Source: an uncultured Eubacteriales bacterium (GTDB lineage Bacteria; Bacillota; Clostridia; TANB77; UBA1234). From it: a stretch of DNA of 64,000 nucleotides. The stretch is from positions 126,130 to 190,129 of the forward strand of contig CASDSU010000016.1 of assembly GCA_949283575.1 (NCBI GenBank), read 5' to 3'. Positions 8,311 to 17,816 of the stretch are shown here, in pieces. Under the pieces are notes generated by a model. That model was not told the origin of the DNA and searched no databases. It saw only the letters and a program-made list of their open reading frames with translations. Numbering within the stretch: the first letter of the stretch is position 1; each line of letters begins with the position of its first letter. The position numbers were made by a program, and so were the translations under genes.

Positions 8311-9507
8311 ATGAAAAAGAAAATTATAATAACTGTGTCTATAATAGTAATTTTGATCTTAGCAGTTGGAGGAGCATACCTTATAGATAAAAACCGTATG
8401 AATAATAATAAACCAGTTATATTTAGTACTTGGGGATATCAATACGTTCAACCAGAGATGATTGGAGGATATGATATAAAAGAAAAGGAAACTGGAAATA
8501 TTGAGGAGAATAATACTATTACAATAAAATATAAATCATCAGATAATATCAATAGATTATTTGAATTTGTTGAAAATACGAAAGTAGATAGTTTGAATCG
8601 TATAGAAGATGAAATTAGAGTAATTACACACACTATTGAGGGCGATCCAATAATAAAAGATATAAAATTTGTTATGAATGATGAAGAATCTTATTATGAG
8701 ATAACAACAGATAATACTAGGGATAAATTTGGAGTGCCACAAGTAATAACTAGAAAATATGATGCTAGTTTATATACAATAGAGGCTACAAATAATAACG
8801 AATTTAGCGAGGTTTGTTTGGTTGGATTGCCAGAAGTAACTAAACCACTTGAATTAGTAAGTATATGTCCAGTATATTATATGATTGAAGAAAGAAGTTT
8901 CATTGCAACAATTATTGAAGAGGAACCTACATATTTAATAGTTGAACCAAATGATGGAGAATTAGAAAAATTACAATCAGATATTAAAAAGATTCTTATT
9001 GAAAATGGCGAAAATAGAGATTATTTTTATGGTGTTGGTAGAAAAGTTATAATAACATACGATAACATAATTCAATCTGATACCAATACAATTATTGGTG
9101 CAACAATAGATGTGGATGGGTATGATAAATTTGAATTAGAAGTTTTAGAATCAGAAAAATTAGAGAAAAGAAAAATTTTAAGCAACAAAGATTTAGATAG
9201 ATTAAATAGTGATTATGACCTATATTACTATGGTTTAGAAGAAGTTAATATAAAGGTAAATAATAAAGTGATGACATTGGAAAATGCTTTAAAAGATGGA
9301 TACTTAACTTTAAGTGGAATATTATCAAAAGCAAATAAAGATAGAGGAGATAACGTTGTTTCTTATGATGATGGTGGTTCAAGAGAATATCAATATGAAA
9401 CATTTGTAATAATAAAATGTCATAAACTTGATGGTAATCGAGACATGTATATATGTAAAGCAGGGACAACACTAAATGATTTAAATAAAAATCCCTATGT
9501 TGATTGA
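8311..9507 (+). CDS. Membrane-anchored extracytoplasmic protein of unknown function
   Basis: 398 residues. An N-terminal Lys cluster and a hydrophobic segment (about 5-24) make a signal anchor; no lipobox Cys follows. The rest is hydrophilic, rich in Glu, Ile and Asn, with no motif I recognise. I choose ATG 8311 because GGAGGCG lies 7 bases upstream; the in-frame ATG at 8293 lacks a good site. No partner is evident. Confidence 0.65.
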   Translation: MKKKIIITVSIIVILILAVGGAYLIDKNRMNNNKPVIFSTWGYQYVQPEMIGGYDIKEKETGNIEENNTITIKYKSSDNINRLFEFVENTKVDSLNRIEDEIRVITHTIEGDPIIKDIKFVMNDEESYYEITTDNTRDKFGVPQVITRKYDASLYTIEATNNNEFSEVCLVGLPEVTKPLELVSICPVYYMIEERSFIATIIEEEPTYLIVEPNDGELEKLQSDIKKILIENGENRDYFYGVGRKVIITYDNIIQSDTNTIIGATIDVDGYDKFELEVLESEKLEKRKILSNKDLDRLNSDYDLYYYGLEEVNIKVNNKVMTLENALKDGYLTLSGILSKANKDRGDNVVSYDDGGSREYQYETFVIIKCHKLDGNRDMYICKAGTTLNDLNKNPYVD

Positions 9508-9580
9508 ATGAAGTGAATAGGATTTGAAGTAAATATGAATTTAACGGAAGAAAACATAAGGAATATATAAAAGTAACTTT

Positions 9581-9611
9581 ACCTCTAAATATTCATAAGA
9601 TATTTAGAGGT
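9581..9611 (+). promoter_or_regulatory. Perfect 12-bp hairpin holding the ribosome binding site of the M14 gene
   Basis: Arms 9581-9592 and 9600-9611 are perfect complements with a 7-base loop. The 3' arm contains AGAGGT, the ribosome binding site of the ATG at 9619, and is followed by GATTTTT. It can act as a weak terminator of upstream transcription and would mask translation initiation when folded. Confidence 0.7.
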
Positions 9612-9618
9612 GATTTTT

Positions 9619-10755
9619 ATGCCAACTTTACGATTTGGCTCACGTGGAATATATGTTGAACTTTTGCAGAGCACTTTGAAAAAACTTGGTTTTTATTTTG
9701 GAGAAGTTGACGGAATTTTTTGCTCACAAACTCGAGACGCGGTTTATAGATTCCAAAGAGAATTTGGATTAGTTGTTGATGGAATTGTGGGTTCTAGGAC
9801 TTGGGAAAAACTAATGCCATACATTAATGGAACTGTAGGAAGAATTGTTCCTACAGACATGACGTATTCATATAGAATTTTAATTATGAATCTTGAAGCG
9901 TTACAGCGAAAATATCCATTTTTAGAGACTTTCTATTATGGCGAAAGTGTTTTAGGTAAGAGACTTCCATACATTAAATTAGGAAATGGTTCTAATACCG
10001 TATTTTATAGTGCCACTATTCATGCTAATGAATGGATTAATTCTCTTGTGTTCATGAAATTTATAGAAGATTTTTGTGATGCATATGCAAATAATCGAAA
10101 TTTAAGGGGATACAATGTAAGAGAAATTTTTGAAAATAGTACTATTTATCTTGCACCAATGCTGAATCCGGATGGAGTTGATTTGGTTACGGGAGTGATC
10201 TCGCAGTCATTACCATACTATAGAGAGGCTGTGGAAATTTCGAGGGATTATCCTAGTATACCTTTTCCAAGTGGCTGGAAAGCAAATATTAGAGGAGTGG
10301 ATTTAAATCTTCAATTTCCTGCGGAATGGGAAGAAGCGAGAAGAGTAAAATTTGCACAGGGCTTTACAACTCCTGCACCAAGAGACTTTGTTGGATTTGG
10401 TCCTTTAACAGAGCCAGAAGCATTAAGTGCTTATAATTTTACACTTGAAAATAATTTTAGACTTATATTAACTTATCACACTCAAGGAGAAGTAATATTT
10501 TGGAGATATTTAAATTATGAACCTGAAGAGGCTGAAAAAATAGGTCAACAATTTGCAAATGTGAGCGGATATCAGCTGATTAATGAAGTAGAAACGAATA
10601 GTTATGCTGGGTATAGAGACTGGTTTATAAGTGCTTATAGAAGACCTGGATATACTATAGAAACCGGACTTGGAGTAAATCCTTTACCAATATCTCAATT
10701 TGACAAAATATATAACGATAATATTGAAATTTTACTTTTAGGAGCGATAGTGTAA
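9619..10755 (+). CDS. M14 carboxypeptidase-family peptidoglycan hydrolase with PG-binding domain
   Basis: 378 residues. An N-terminal peptidoglycan-binding domain (about 2-65, with VDGIFCSQTRDAVYRFQ) precedes an M14 zinc peptidase domain (about 85-378). The HxxE zinc motif is HANE (135-138); a third His lies in TYHTQGE and the catalytic Glu in IETGLG. The architecture matches gamma-D-glutamyl-meso-diaminopimelate peptidases, which trim peptidoglycan stems, often in sporulation. There is no signal peptide, which is also true of many sporulation enzymes acting in the mother cell. Start ATG 9619; the in-frame GTG at 9610 lies inside the ribosome binding site. Confidence 0.88.
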   Translation: MPTLRFGSRGIYVELLQSTLKKLGFYFGEVDGIFCSQTRDAVYRFQREFGLVVDGIVGSRTWEKLMPYINGTVGRIVPTDMTYSYRILIMNLEALQRKYPFLETFYYGESVLGKRLPYIKLGNGSNTVFYSATIHANEWINSLVFMKFIEDFCDAYANNRNLRGYNVREIFENSTIYLAPMLNPDGVDLVTGVISQSLPYYREAVEISRDYPSIPFPSGWKANIRGVDLNLQFPAEWEEARRVKFAQGFTTPAPRDFVGFGPLTEPEALSAYNFTLENNFRLILTYHTQGEVIFWRYLNYEPEEAEKIGQQFANVSGYQLINEVETNSYAGYRDWFISAYRRPGYTIETGLGVNPLPISQFDKIYNDNIEILLLGAIV

Positions 10756-10799
10756 TAATTTTCGTTCAATTTAGTGCGTTTGTTAAATAAAGAATATAC

Positions 10800-10828
10800 T
10801 TGACATAACACATATATAATGTTAACAT
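10800..10828 (+). promoter_or_regulatory. Sigma-A promoter of the 10862 gene
   Basis: TTGACA (10800-10805), 17-base spacer, TAACAT (10823-10828). Confidence 0.7.
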
Positions 10829-10861
10829 AAGCGTGCAAGTATTCGATGTAAAGGAGTGGTT

Positions 10862-11251
10862 ATGTTGAGCGATTGGTCACGTAAAACAAATCCAAGTTCT
10901 TCCTCTAATGAACTGACTGTAAGGCGTTATTGCCGGCCTAGGATTCCAATCATAAGAAAGTTGCAGATGGGAATTGCGACTGATGATGAATGGAGAGCGT
11001 ATTATTGGTTGAAAAATGAGTTTACAACAAAGCGTGCTCATTTCTTAAGCAGCCGGAATATCTTCGGAGTGATTGGCTTGGAGGTACCTATTTATCAGTG
11101 TGATCCTGCTATTGTTGAACAAATCATGGCAGAGATGGGAATCGTGTTACTCGAGAAGAAAAACTGGTACAATGTGCGTACTGGAAATGTCATTAGCGTA
11201 TCTCTTACGTATGACACTCCCGAGATTGGTATCATAAATATGCCAGTCTAA
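10862..11251 (+). CDS. Unknown small protein with foreign codon use
   Basis: 129 residues, unrecognised. A Ser-rich start is followed by a basic stretch (VRRYCRPRIPIIRK, about 19-32) and a mixed alpha/beta remainder; two cysteines do not form a metal motif. AAGGAG (10851-10856) puts the start at ATG 10862; a GTG at 10856 overlaps the site, and TTG 10865 is a possible alternative. The gene is alone between its own promoter and terminator and uses CGT, CGG, CTC and GTG codons unlike its neighbours, so it is probably acquired. Confidence 0.65.
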   Translation: MLSDWSRKTNPSSSSNELTVRRYCRPRIPIIRKLQMGIATDDEWRAYYWLKNEFTTKRAHFLSSRNIFGVIGLEVPIYQCDPAIVEQIMAEMGIVLLEKKNWYNVRTGNVISVSLTYDTPEIGIINMPV

Positions 11252-11265
11252 AGTATTCGAAAAGG

Positions 11266-11300
11266 AAGCGTCTTAATCCAAAAGGTTAGACGCTTTTTTT
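11266..11300 (+). terminator. Intrinsic terminator of the 10862 gene
   Basis: AAGCGTCTTAA (11266-11276) pairs with TTAGACGCTT (11286-11295) with one bulge, followed by a run of T. Confidence 0.85.
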
Positions 11301-11370
11301 CTTTCTCTTTGAACTTACTTTTGATATAATTTTGTAAAGGTGAAAATTAATAATAAGTAAGGAGAAAACT

Positions 11371-12471
11371 ATGATTTCTAAAGATAAATTTGATAAAATT
11401 AAAGGCTTTAAGAATGATGATTCTGACTTAATATGTAAAATTGAAGAATATTTGACTCATGAGTATTGTTATACTGACATTAATAATATTTATAAGAGTA
11501 TTGATGAAGTAAAAGAAGCTATAAAGAGTACTAATAATCATGATAATACTGTCTTCTATTCATTTTTTAATTGTGAAATTGATATCGGTAAGCCGGTTAT
11601 TAATATAGATAGAAGTGAATTTGATGGCAAAGTTGATTTATCAACAACTAATGTTTACTATGCTGGAGGAAAATATGATGCCAAATTGAAAGTGTATCGA
11701 GAAATTTCCGAAGGATATACGAAATATCTTGAAGGAAAAGAAAAAGCAGCTTTTATATTGGATATTTCAGCGATATCGTCATTTCCTTTGTGGAACACGT
11801 TAATGCGCAGAAAAATGATGAGTATTGCTGAGGTTATTCAAGATACTTCAATAGAGAATTTGACACCAGAAAAGTTGCATAAAATTATAAAGGAGTCAGT
11901 ACCAATAAAATATATTAATGAAGAAAAATATGATATCGATACGTTAATATGCATAATACAGGCAATTGCAGAAAAAGTTCCAATAGAAGTTTATTTAGTA
12001 AATGAAGGTAAAACATCAGAAAACATACATCTAATTAACGAAATAAAGAAGTTTGTTTGTGCATTATCTCTTGACAAAGCTCAAAGATACGATTATATAT
12101 ATGATACTGTTTGCAAAGATATGGATGAAATGTTTTCTGTCTATGGTTTCTGCAATTTTAAAGAGAATAAATGTGTTTCACAGCGACATAAGAATCTATT
12201 TAATATGTATCCAGTGCCTAAAACAGATGGTTGCTGCTTTAAAGTTGTCAGAAAGTGTGAACATAACAACAAAGACGGAACGTGTAAAGTCAAATGTCTT
12301 CCTTGCAAACTTTTTACATGTCCTTATCTAGGAAAAATATCAATAGGAATTAGAACAAGTGAACTAATTTTACTTAGAAGTTTCTTTAATAATAAGCAGA
12401 AGAGGATATCTCTATATAAATTTTATAATTCTAAAGAAATCTTATTGAAAAAGATTATTAATGAAAAATAA
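11371..12471 (+). CDS. Unknown protein with Cys-rich C-terminal domain
   Basis: 366 residues, soluble. The first ~250 residues are unremarkable alpha/beta. From about residue 248 there are more than ten cysteines in close pairs, including CNFKENKC, GCC, CEHNNKDGTC and CLPCKLFTC, followed by CPYLG missing only a few residues; this suggests binding of zinc or an iron-sulfur cluster. I cannot assign a family. Start ATG 11371 after AAGGAG with 9-base spacing. The gene stands alone; the 200 bases after it hold the promoter of the next gene. Confidence 0.7.
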   Translation: MISKDKFDKIKGFKNDDSDLICKIEEYLTHEYCYTDINNIYKSIDEVKEAIKSTNNHDNTVFYSFFNCEIDIGKPVINIDRSEFDGKVDLSTTNVYYAGGKYDAKLKVYREISEGYTKYLEGKEKAAFILDISAISSFPLWNTLMRRKMMSIAEVIQDTSIENLTPEKLHKIIKESVPIKYINEEKYDIDTLICIIQAIAEKVPIEVYLVNEGKTSENIHLINEIKKFVCALSLDKAQRYDYIYDTVCKDMDEMFSVYGFCNFKENKCVSQRHKNLFNMYPVPKTDGCCFKVVRKCEHNNKDGTCKVKCLPCKLFTCPYLGKISIGIRTSELILLRSFFNNKQKRISLYKFYNSKEILLKKIINEK

Positions 12472-12557
12472 AAGGAATAAAATGGTAAAAATAACGCGAA
12501 AATCATAAATTTTTAGTAAAAATATGTAAAAATAGTATACATTTTTAGGAAATTATG

Positions 12558-12586
12558 TAGACAAAACTGGAAGTTTATGTTACAAT
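12558..12586 (+). promoter_or_regulatory. Promoter of the SSB-like gene
   Basis: TAGACA (12558-12563), 17-base spacer, TACAAT (12581-12586), followed in the leader by a small hairpin (GGGAAT/ATTCCC near 12600-12615). Confidence 0.55.
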
Positions 12587-12676
12587 AGGACATGTGCTTA
12601 GGGAATAAAATTCCCAATTATAGAATAAAGATACATAAAGAAAGAAATTTTAATTAGCAAATGAGGGGGATAAAAA

Positions 12677-13351
12677 GTGATAAATTATAGTGAAAACAAC
12701 GTAATTACACTTATAGGTACTATTGTTTCAGAGAGAACATTTAGTCATGAAGTATATGGAGAAGGGTTTTATAGTTTTAATATCGATGTACCAAGATTAA
12801 GTGAAAACAGTGACATAATTCCAGTTACTGTATCTGAAAGAATATTAACAGATGAATTTACAATTGGTCAAAAAGTTGTTATAGAAGGTCAATTCAGATC
12901 ATACAACAACTATGAAAATGAAAAGAACAAATTAGTTTTAACAGTGTTTGTAAAAGATATCAGACTACAAACAGAAGAAACAGACATGACTAATCCAAAT
13001 GAAATCTGCTTAACAGGCTTCATTTGCAAAAAACCAATATATAGAACAACACCATTTGGTAGAGAAATTGCTGATATATTACTTGCAGTAAATAGAGCAT
13101 ATAACAAATCAGACTATATTCCATGTATTGCATGGGGAAGAAATGCAAGATTCTGCCAAAATATTGAAGTTGGTGAAAAAGTTAAACTTTGGGGAAGAAT
13201 CCAGAGTAGAGCTTATGAAAAGAAGTTCGAAGATGGAACTTCTGAAATGAGAAGGGCTTATGAAGTGTCAGTATCAAAAATGGAAATTCAAAAAGATACA
13301 CTTCAAGAAGAAGTCGTTAGTGAAAGTAATCCGCTAGAGCAAAATGCATAG
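12677..13351 (+). CDS. Single-stranded DNA-binding-like protein with two OB folds
   Basis: 224 residues. Two successive OB-fold units, about 7-100 (NVITLIGTIVSER... DIRLQ) and about 108-205 (NEICLTGFICKKPIYRTTPFGREIADILLAVNR... MEIQ). The second unit resembles the canonical SSB core. The C-terminus is Glu/Ser/Asn-rich but lacks the DDDIPF-type tip of replicative SSB, so it is likely an accessory or specialised SSB. Start GTG 12677 after GAGGGGGA. Single gene with its own promoter and terminator. Confidence 0.8.
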   Translation: MINYSENNVITLIGTIVSERTFSHEVYGEGFYSFNIDVPRLSENSDIIPVTVSERILTDEFTIGQKVVIEGQFRSYNNYENEKNKLVLTVFVKDIRLQTEETDMTNPNEICLTGFICKKPIYRTTPFGREIADILLAVNRAYNKSDYIPCIAWGRNARFCQNIEVGEKVKLWGRIQSRAYEKKFEDGTSEMRRAYEVSVSKMEIQKDTLQEEVVSESNPLEQNA

Positions 13352-13379
13352 TATTCATAATAATCATCCTCTATGAAAG

Positions 13380-13418
13380 AGTCAGGTAAGAATGAAGAGC
13401 TTCTTGCCTGGCTTTTTT
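13380..13418 (+). terminator. Intrinsic terminator of the SSB-like gene
   Basis: AGTCAGGTAAGAA (13380-13392) pairs with TTCTTGCCTGGCT (13401-13413), then TTTTT. Confidence 0.85.
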
Positions 13419-13466
13419 GCATGTGATAGAATGAAGGTAAATTAAAATTAAGGAGCGAATGTACTA

Positions 13467-14096
13467 ATGAAAGAAGAAGAAATTGAGAGGTTAGTGAAAC
13501 TTAGCGAATATGAAAAAGGATTATATGAAAAAGGATATAAATATATAGCAGGAATTGATGAGGCTGGGAGAGGTCCTCTTGCTGGACCAGTCGTTGCTGC
13601 TGCAGTTATTTTACCAGAAGGATGTCTTATTGAAGGTGTAAATGACTCAAAGAAAATTTCTGAGAAAAAAAGAGAAAAGTTATATGATGAAATAACAGAA
13701 AAAGCGATTGCTTGGGGCGTTGGAATTGTTGATAATAATGTTATTGATGAGATTAATATATTAAATGCAACTAGAAGGGCAATGCACATGGCTTTGCTCG
13801 ATTTAGAAGAAAAACCAGAATATGTATTAATTGATGCTGAGAAGAATGTTGATACAAATGGAATTCCATTTTTACCGATTATAAAAGGTGATGCGCTTAG
13901 TATATCGATTGCAGCTGCATCGATTATTGCGAAGGTTACAAGGGATAGAATGATGAGACAATATGACGAAATGTTTCCAATGTATGGTTTTGAAAAACAT
14001 AAAGGTTATGGAACAAAGGCTCATATAGATGCAATCAAGAAAAATGGACTATGTATGATTCATAGGAAAACATTTTCTGAAAAGTTTGCGAAATAA
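13467..14096 (+). CDS. rnhB: Ribonuclease HII
   Basis: 209 residues, full length. It removes RNA from RNA-DNA hybrids and single misincorporated ribonucleotides. The signature [13 protein letters not shown] (29-41) carries the catalytic Asp31-Glu32; a further active-site Asp is in [17 protein letters not shown] near the C-terminus is also typical. Start ATG 13467; the ATG eight bases upstream is followed by a stop two codons later. AAGGAG is somewhat distant, at about 11 bases. Confidence 0.95.
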   Translation: MKEEEIERLVKLSEYEKGLYEKGYKYIAGIDEAGRGPLAGPVVAAAVILPEGCLIEGVNDSKKISEKKREKLYDEITEKAIAWGVGIVDNNVIDEINILNATRRAMHMALLDLEEKPEYVLIDAEKNVDTNGIPFLPIIKGDALSISIAAASIIAKVTRDRMMRQYDEMFPMYGFEKHKGYGTKAHIDAIKKNGLCMIHRKTFSEKFAK

Positions 14097-14134
14097 CGAC
14101 AAAAATACCAAATGTTACATTTCTGTTACAATGG

Positions 14135-14163
14135 TTGACATATGACGGTTTTGTCATTAAAAT
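14135..14163 (+). promoter_or_regulatory. Sigma-A promoter of rsmD operon
   Basis: TTGACA (14135-14140), 17-base spacer, TAAAAT (14158-14163); rsmD begins 22 bases after the -10 box. Confidence 0.75.
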
Positions 14164-14185
14164 ATAGCTATGAAAGAGGGTTTTT

Positions 14186-14734
14186 ATGCGTATTATTGCT
14201 GGAAAAAGAAAAGGTCTTAATATAAAAACTATTGAAGGTGAATCTACTAGACCTACAAGGGATATGGTTAGGGAAGCACTTTTTAGTATATTAACTTCAA
14301 AGATTCCTGATGCTAAATTTCTTGATTTGTTCGCTGGAAGCGGTGCAATAGGAATTGAAGCAATAAGTAGAGGAGCTGCAAAAGCTTGTTTTTCAGATAC
14401 GAATCCTCAATGTATAAAAATTATAAAAGAAAATATTAATAAAGCAAATTTTGAGAATGAATCTCGAATTTTTAATCTAGATTATAAACTTGTTTTGAAA
14501 AAGTTGAAGGATGAAAAGTTCGATGTTATATTTATTGATCCACCATATAATAAGGGATTAGGGGTGGATGCAATTATGAGAATCTCGGAATATGATTTAT
14601 TAACAGATGATGGTGTAATTATTCTTGAAACTGATACTAATGAAGAAGTGCCTGAAGAAATAGGTATATATGAGAAATACAACAATAAAAAATACGGAAG
14701 AAATATATTGAATCTATTTAAACGAAAGGGGTAA
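14186..14734 (+). CDS. rsmD: 16S rRNA (guanine966-N2)-methyltransferase
   Basis: 182 residues, full length. It methylates G966 of 16S rRNA with S-adenosylmethionine. The N-terminus RIIAGKRKG is typical; the SAM motif is DLFAGSGAIGIEA (47-59) and the catalytic motif DPPY is at 118-121. Start ATG 14186 follows GAAAGAGGG. The next gene begins seven bases after the stop, so the two form an operon; coaD, often found here in related genomes, is missing. Confidence 0.93.
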   Translation: MRIIAGKRKGLNIKTIEGESTRPTRDMVREALFSILTSKIPDAKFLDLFAGSGAIGIEAISRGAAKACFSDTNPQCIKIIKENINKANFENESRIFNLDYKLVLKKLKDEKFDVIFIDPPYNKGLGVDAIMRISEYDLLTDDGVIILETDTNEEVPEEIGIYEKYNNKKYGRNILNLFKRKG

Positions 14735-14740
14735 CGTATC

Positions 14741-15178
14741 ATGGAAGTATTAACGTTGCTTGAGACAATTGAAGAAATGCTTGGAAGAAGCGCTAATATA
14801 CCTTTGACTAAAAGGACACTTATTGATAAAGAAGAAATATTATCTGTTGTAAATGAAATAAAATTAAAATTGCCAGACGAACTAAAACAAGCAAAATGGG
14901 TAAAAGAGGAAAGACAAAAAATTCTTGTTGATGCTCAAAAAGAAGCTAATCAATTAATTAAAGAAGCTGAAAATAGAATTATTGCTATGATTGATGAACA
15001 TGAAATTACGAAGAAAGCATATGAGCAAAAAACAGAAATCATAGATAGTGCAAATGCGTTTTCAAAAGATTTAATTAATGGAACAAAAAAATATGCAGAT
15101 GATATATTAGCAGAGCTTGAAGCGAATTTACAAGATAAGTTGAATATAATAAAAGATAATAGAAAAGAATTAAAATAA
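14741..15178 (+). CDS. Coiled-coil protein resembling ATP synthase subunit b stalk
   Basis: 145 residues, helical throughout. Residues about 48-140 are rich in Ala, Glu and Lys with heptad character (DAQKEANQLIKEAENRI), like the stalk of F-type ATPase subunit b and of a conserved Clostridia protein that sits after rsmD-coaD. There is no membrane segment, so it is not a true b subunit. Co-transcribed with rsmD. Function unknown. Confidence 0.72.
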   Translation: MEVLTLLETIEEMLGRSANIPLTKRTLIDKEEILSVVNEIKLKLPDELKQAKWVKEERQKILVDAQKEANQLIKEAENRIIAMIDEHEITKKAYEQKTEIIDSANAFSKDLINGTKKYADDILAELEANLQDKLNIIKDNRKELK

Positions 15179-15188
15179 TAAATGTGAG

Positions 15189-15221
15189 AAACCGTCTTTT
15201 GAAAATTAAGACGGTTTTTTT
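15189..15221 (+). terminator. Intrinsic terminator of the rsmD operon
   Basis: AACCGTCTT and AAGACGGTT arms with a 9-base AT-rich loop and a following T run. Confidence 0.88.
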
Positions 15222-15299
15222 CGTCTATCTGGGGGCGAAAAATTTATTGCATTTGAATGTTGTTTGGGATAAGATATTTATGAGAGGTGATGGGCTAAA

Positions 15300-17777
15300 A
15301 TGGCTAAGAAAAGGAAAAAGAAAAATGGTGAAATTAATATAGATGCAACATCAGTAATTTTTATATTACTTGGTATTATTTTATCTATTTTTGTATATAG
15401 TGGCGGATCAAATGGAATAATTGGAGGCCTTATAAAAAGTTTGTTATTAGGATGTATTGGTAGTGTTATGTATGCGGTTCCAATCATACTTATTTTTTTG
15501 GGTGTATACGTTATATTTAGAGATTTTTCAAGATTTAAACTAAAATCTTTTCTAGTACTTGTTTTAGTTTTTTTGTCTGCGGCAATAATGTCGACATTTA
15601 ATGCTCCTATTGAACATATTGAATCTTTAAAACAAGCTGGTGAACTTACAGCTGCTTTTGATTACATGAAGGCATGGTGCAAGATGGGCATAGATGGTAT
15701 GGGCGGTGGATTAATTGGTGAATCTATAGCTGCACTACTTAATTTATGTTTTGGTCTTATTGCTACAAAAGTTATTTTGTGGAGTATGCTTATTGTTACT
15801 GCATCAATAACAACTGGAATAACTTTCTCGGTGATAATAATTGCGATTAAAGAGTCTTTAGATGATGTTATTACTGCTACTAGAAAAGAATACGTTTCAG
15901 TTTCTAAAAATTCAAAAGTAAAACCTAAATATAAAAATAGCGAGAAGTTTAAACGTATTACTTCTCAGGCTGATTTGATTGAATCTGCTGGACAACTTAG
16001 TTTTGATTTAGATGGAGAGTATGAAGATGAAGAAGAGTATGAGGAAGTAGAAGAGGAAGAAGTAGAAGAAATAGTTGAGTCTGATCCAGAAGAATTAGAT
16101 GCGGATGTACTTGAGAGCTTACAAGATGATGAAGAAGAAATGGAACGATTGAAAGCAGAAAAAGAAAATACAAAGAAAAATATTAAACAATTATTTTCTA
16201 AGAAAAAACAAGAACCAGAGGAACCTAACGAGGCTGAAGTTCTTGAACTTGAACATAATCAGATGGAGGAATATGAAAATTATGAATTTCCACCAGTTGA
16301 ATTACTAAAAGAAGCAAAGCGTACAGGCAAAGATTACTCTACAAAAGAATTAAAAGAAATTGCAATAAAACTTCAAAAAACGCTTGCAAGTTTTGGTGTT
16401 GATGCGAAGGTTACAAATGTTATTAGAGGACCAACAGTTACAAGATATGAACTTCAACCAAATGTCGGTGTTAAAGTTAGTAAAATTTTGAATTTGTCAG
16501 ATGATATTGCTTTAAATCTTGCTGCTAAATCTATAAGAATTGAAGCTCCTATACCAGGTAAATCTGCTGTTGGTATAGAAGTTCCAAATAAAACAACAGA
16601 AATGGTTACGATGCGTGAAGTTATTGAATCAGATAATTTCAAAAATGCATCATCAAAAGTTTCTTTTACACTTGGTAAAACAATTGATGGGGAATCATAT
16701 GTAGCAGATATTTCAAAGATGCCACACATGCTTATTTCAGGTAGTACAGGTTCTGGTAAATCTGTGTGTATAAACTCAATTATAATGAGTATACTTTATA
16801 AAGCTACGCCAAATGAAGTTAAATTAATTTTGATAGATCCTAAAGTGGTTGAGCTTGGTGTTTACAATGGAATTCCACATTTATTAATTCCAGTTGTTAC
16901 AGATCCAAAGAAGGCTGCCGGTGCTTTAAACTGGGCAGTTCAAGAGATGGTTAATAGATATAATCTTTTTGCATCAAAGGGTGTAAGAGATATAAAAGGA
17001 TATAATGAGTTGTTAAGAAATGAAGGTGAAGAAGGAATTCTTCCACAAATCGTAATTGTAGTAGATGAGCTTGCTGACCTTATGATGGTTGCTCCAAATG
17101 ATGTTGAAGATGCAATTTGTAGACTTGCGCAAATGGCACGTGCTGCAGGTATGTATTTGATTATTGCAACACAAAGACCTTCAGTAGACGTTATTACAGG
17201 TATTATTAAAGCAAATATTCCTTCAAGAATTGCCTTTACAGTTTCATCACAAATTGATTCTAGAACAATTCTTGATATGGGTGGAGCTGAAAAATTACTT
17301 GGACGTGGAGATATGTTATTCCTTCCAGTAGGAGAAGCAAAACCAATAAGACTTCAAGGTGCATTTGTCTCTGATGGTGAAATTGAAAGTGTAGTTGAAA
17401 TGGTTAAATCTTCAACACCTGCTGTATACAATGAAAATATAATTGAAAAGCTTGCGAAAGCTGATGCTCCTGCTCCTACACCTGATGCAGAGGATGATTG
17501 TGATGAATTATTAACGGATGCAATCGAACTTGCTGTTAATATGGGACAAATATCAGCGTCTATGATTCAAAGGAAATTTAGAGTTGGACATGCTAGAGCA
17601 GGTAGAATTGTAGATCAAATGGAAGAGCGTGGAATCGTTTCAGAATCTCAAGGTTCTAAACCAAGAAAAGTTTTAATCTCTAAAGAAGAATGGGAAGAAA
17701 TGAACGAACAAGGTGAGATGTACTTTAGTGATGAAGAGGAAACAGAAGATGAATATGATGAAGCTTCTGGAGAATAA
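15300..17777 (+). CDS. ftsK: FtsK/SpoIIIE DNA translocase
   Basis: 825 residues. It pumps chromosomal DNA across the division or sporulation septum. Four membrane segments (about 18-185), a very acidic Glu-rich linker (about 235-345), then the RecA-like motor with Walker A GSTGSGKS near residue 482 and Walker [11 protein letters not shown]. The C-terminal winged-helix gamma domain (about 735-800) reads DNA polarity sequences. Start ATG 15300 after GAGAGGTGATGGG. Whether it is the vegetative FtsK or SpoIIIE cannot be decided from sequence; only one copy is in this window. Confidence 0.95.
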   Translation: MAKKRKKKNGEINIDATSVIFILLGIILSIFVYSGGSNGIIGGLIKSLLLGCIGSVMYAVPIILIFLGVYVIFRDFSRFKLKSFLVLVLVFLSAAIMSTFNAPIEHIESLKQAGELTAAFDYMKAWCKMGIDGMGGGLIGESIAALLNLCFGLIATKVILWSMLIVTASITTGITFSVIIIAIKESLDDVITATRKEYVSVSKNSKVKPKYKNSEKFKRITSQADLIESAGQLSFDLDGEYEDEEEYEEVEEEEVEEIVESDPEELDADVLESLQDDEEEMERLKAEKENTKKNIKQLFSKKKQEPEEPNEAEVLELEHNQMEEYENYEFPPVELLKEAKRTGKDYSTKELKEIAIKLQKTLASFGVDAKVTNVIRGPTVTRYELQPNVGVKVSKILNLSDDIALNLAAKSIRIEAPIPGKSAVGIEVPNKTTEMVTMREVIESDNFKNASSKVSFTLGKTIDGESYVADISKMPHMLISGSTGSGKSVCINSIIMSILYKATPNEVKLILIDPKVVELGVYNGIPHLLIPVVTDPKKAAGALNWAVQEMVNRYNLFASKGVRDIKGYNELLRNEGEEGILPQIVIVVDELADLMMVAPNDVEDAICRLAQMARAAGMYLIIATQRPSVDVITGIIKANIPSRIAFTVSSQIDSRTILDMGGAEKLLGRGDMLFLPVGEAKPIRLQGAFVSDGEIESVVEMVKSSTPAVYNENIIEKLAKADAPAPTPDAEDDCDELLTDAIELAVNMGQISASMIQRKFRVGHARAGRIVDQMEERGIVSESQGSKPRKVLISKEEWEEMNEQGEMYFSDEEETEDEYDEASGE

Positions 17778-17816
17778 AATTTTTAAACGCCAGAAAAACA
17801 AATAAGGAGGATACAT

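Noticed and set aside
12053-12331. Plus-strand frame within the Cys-rich protein gene
   Set aside because: Out-of-frame shadow of the 11371 gene with no start signal.
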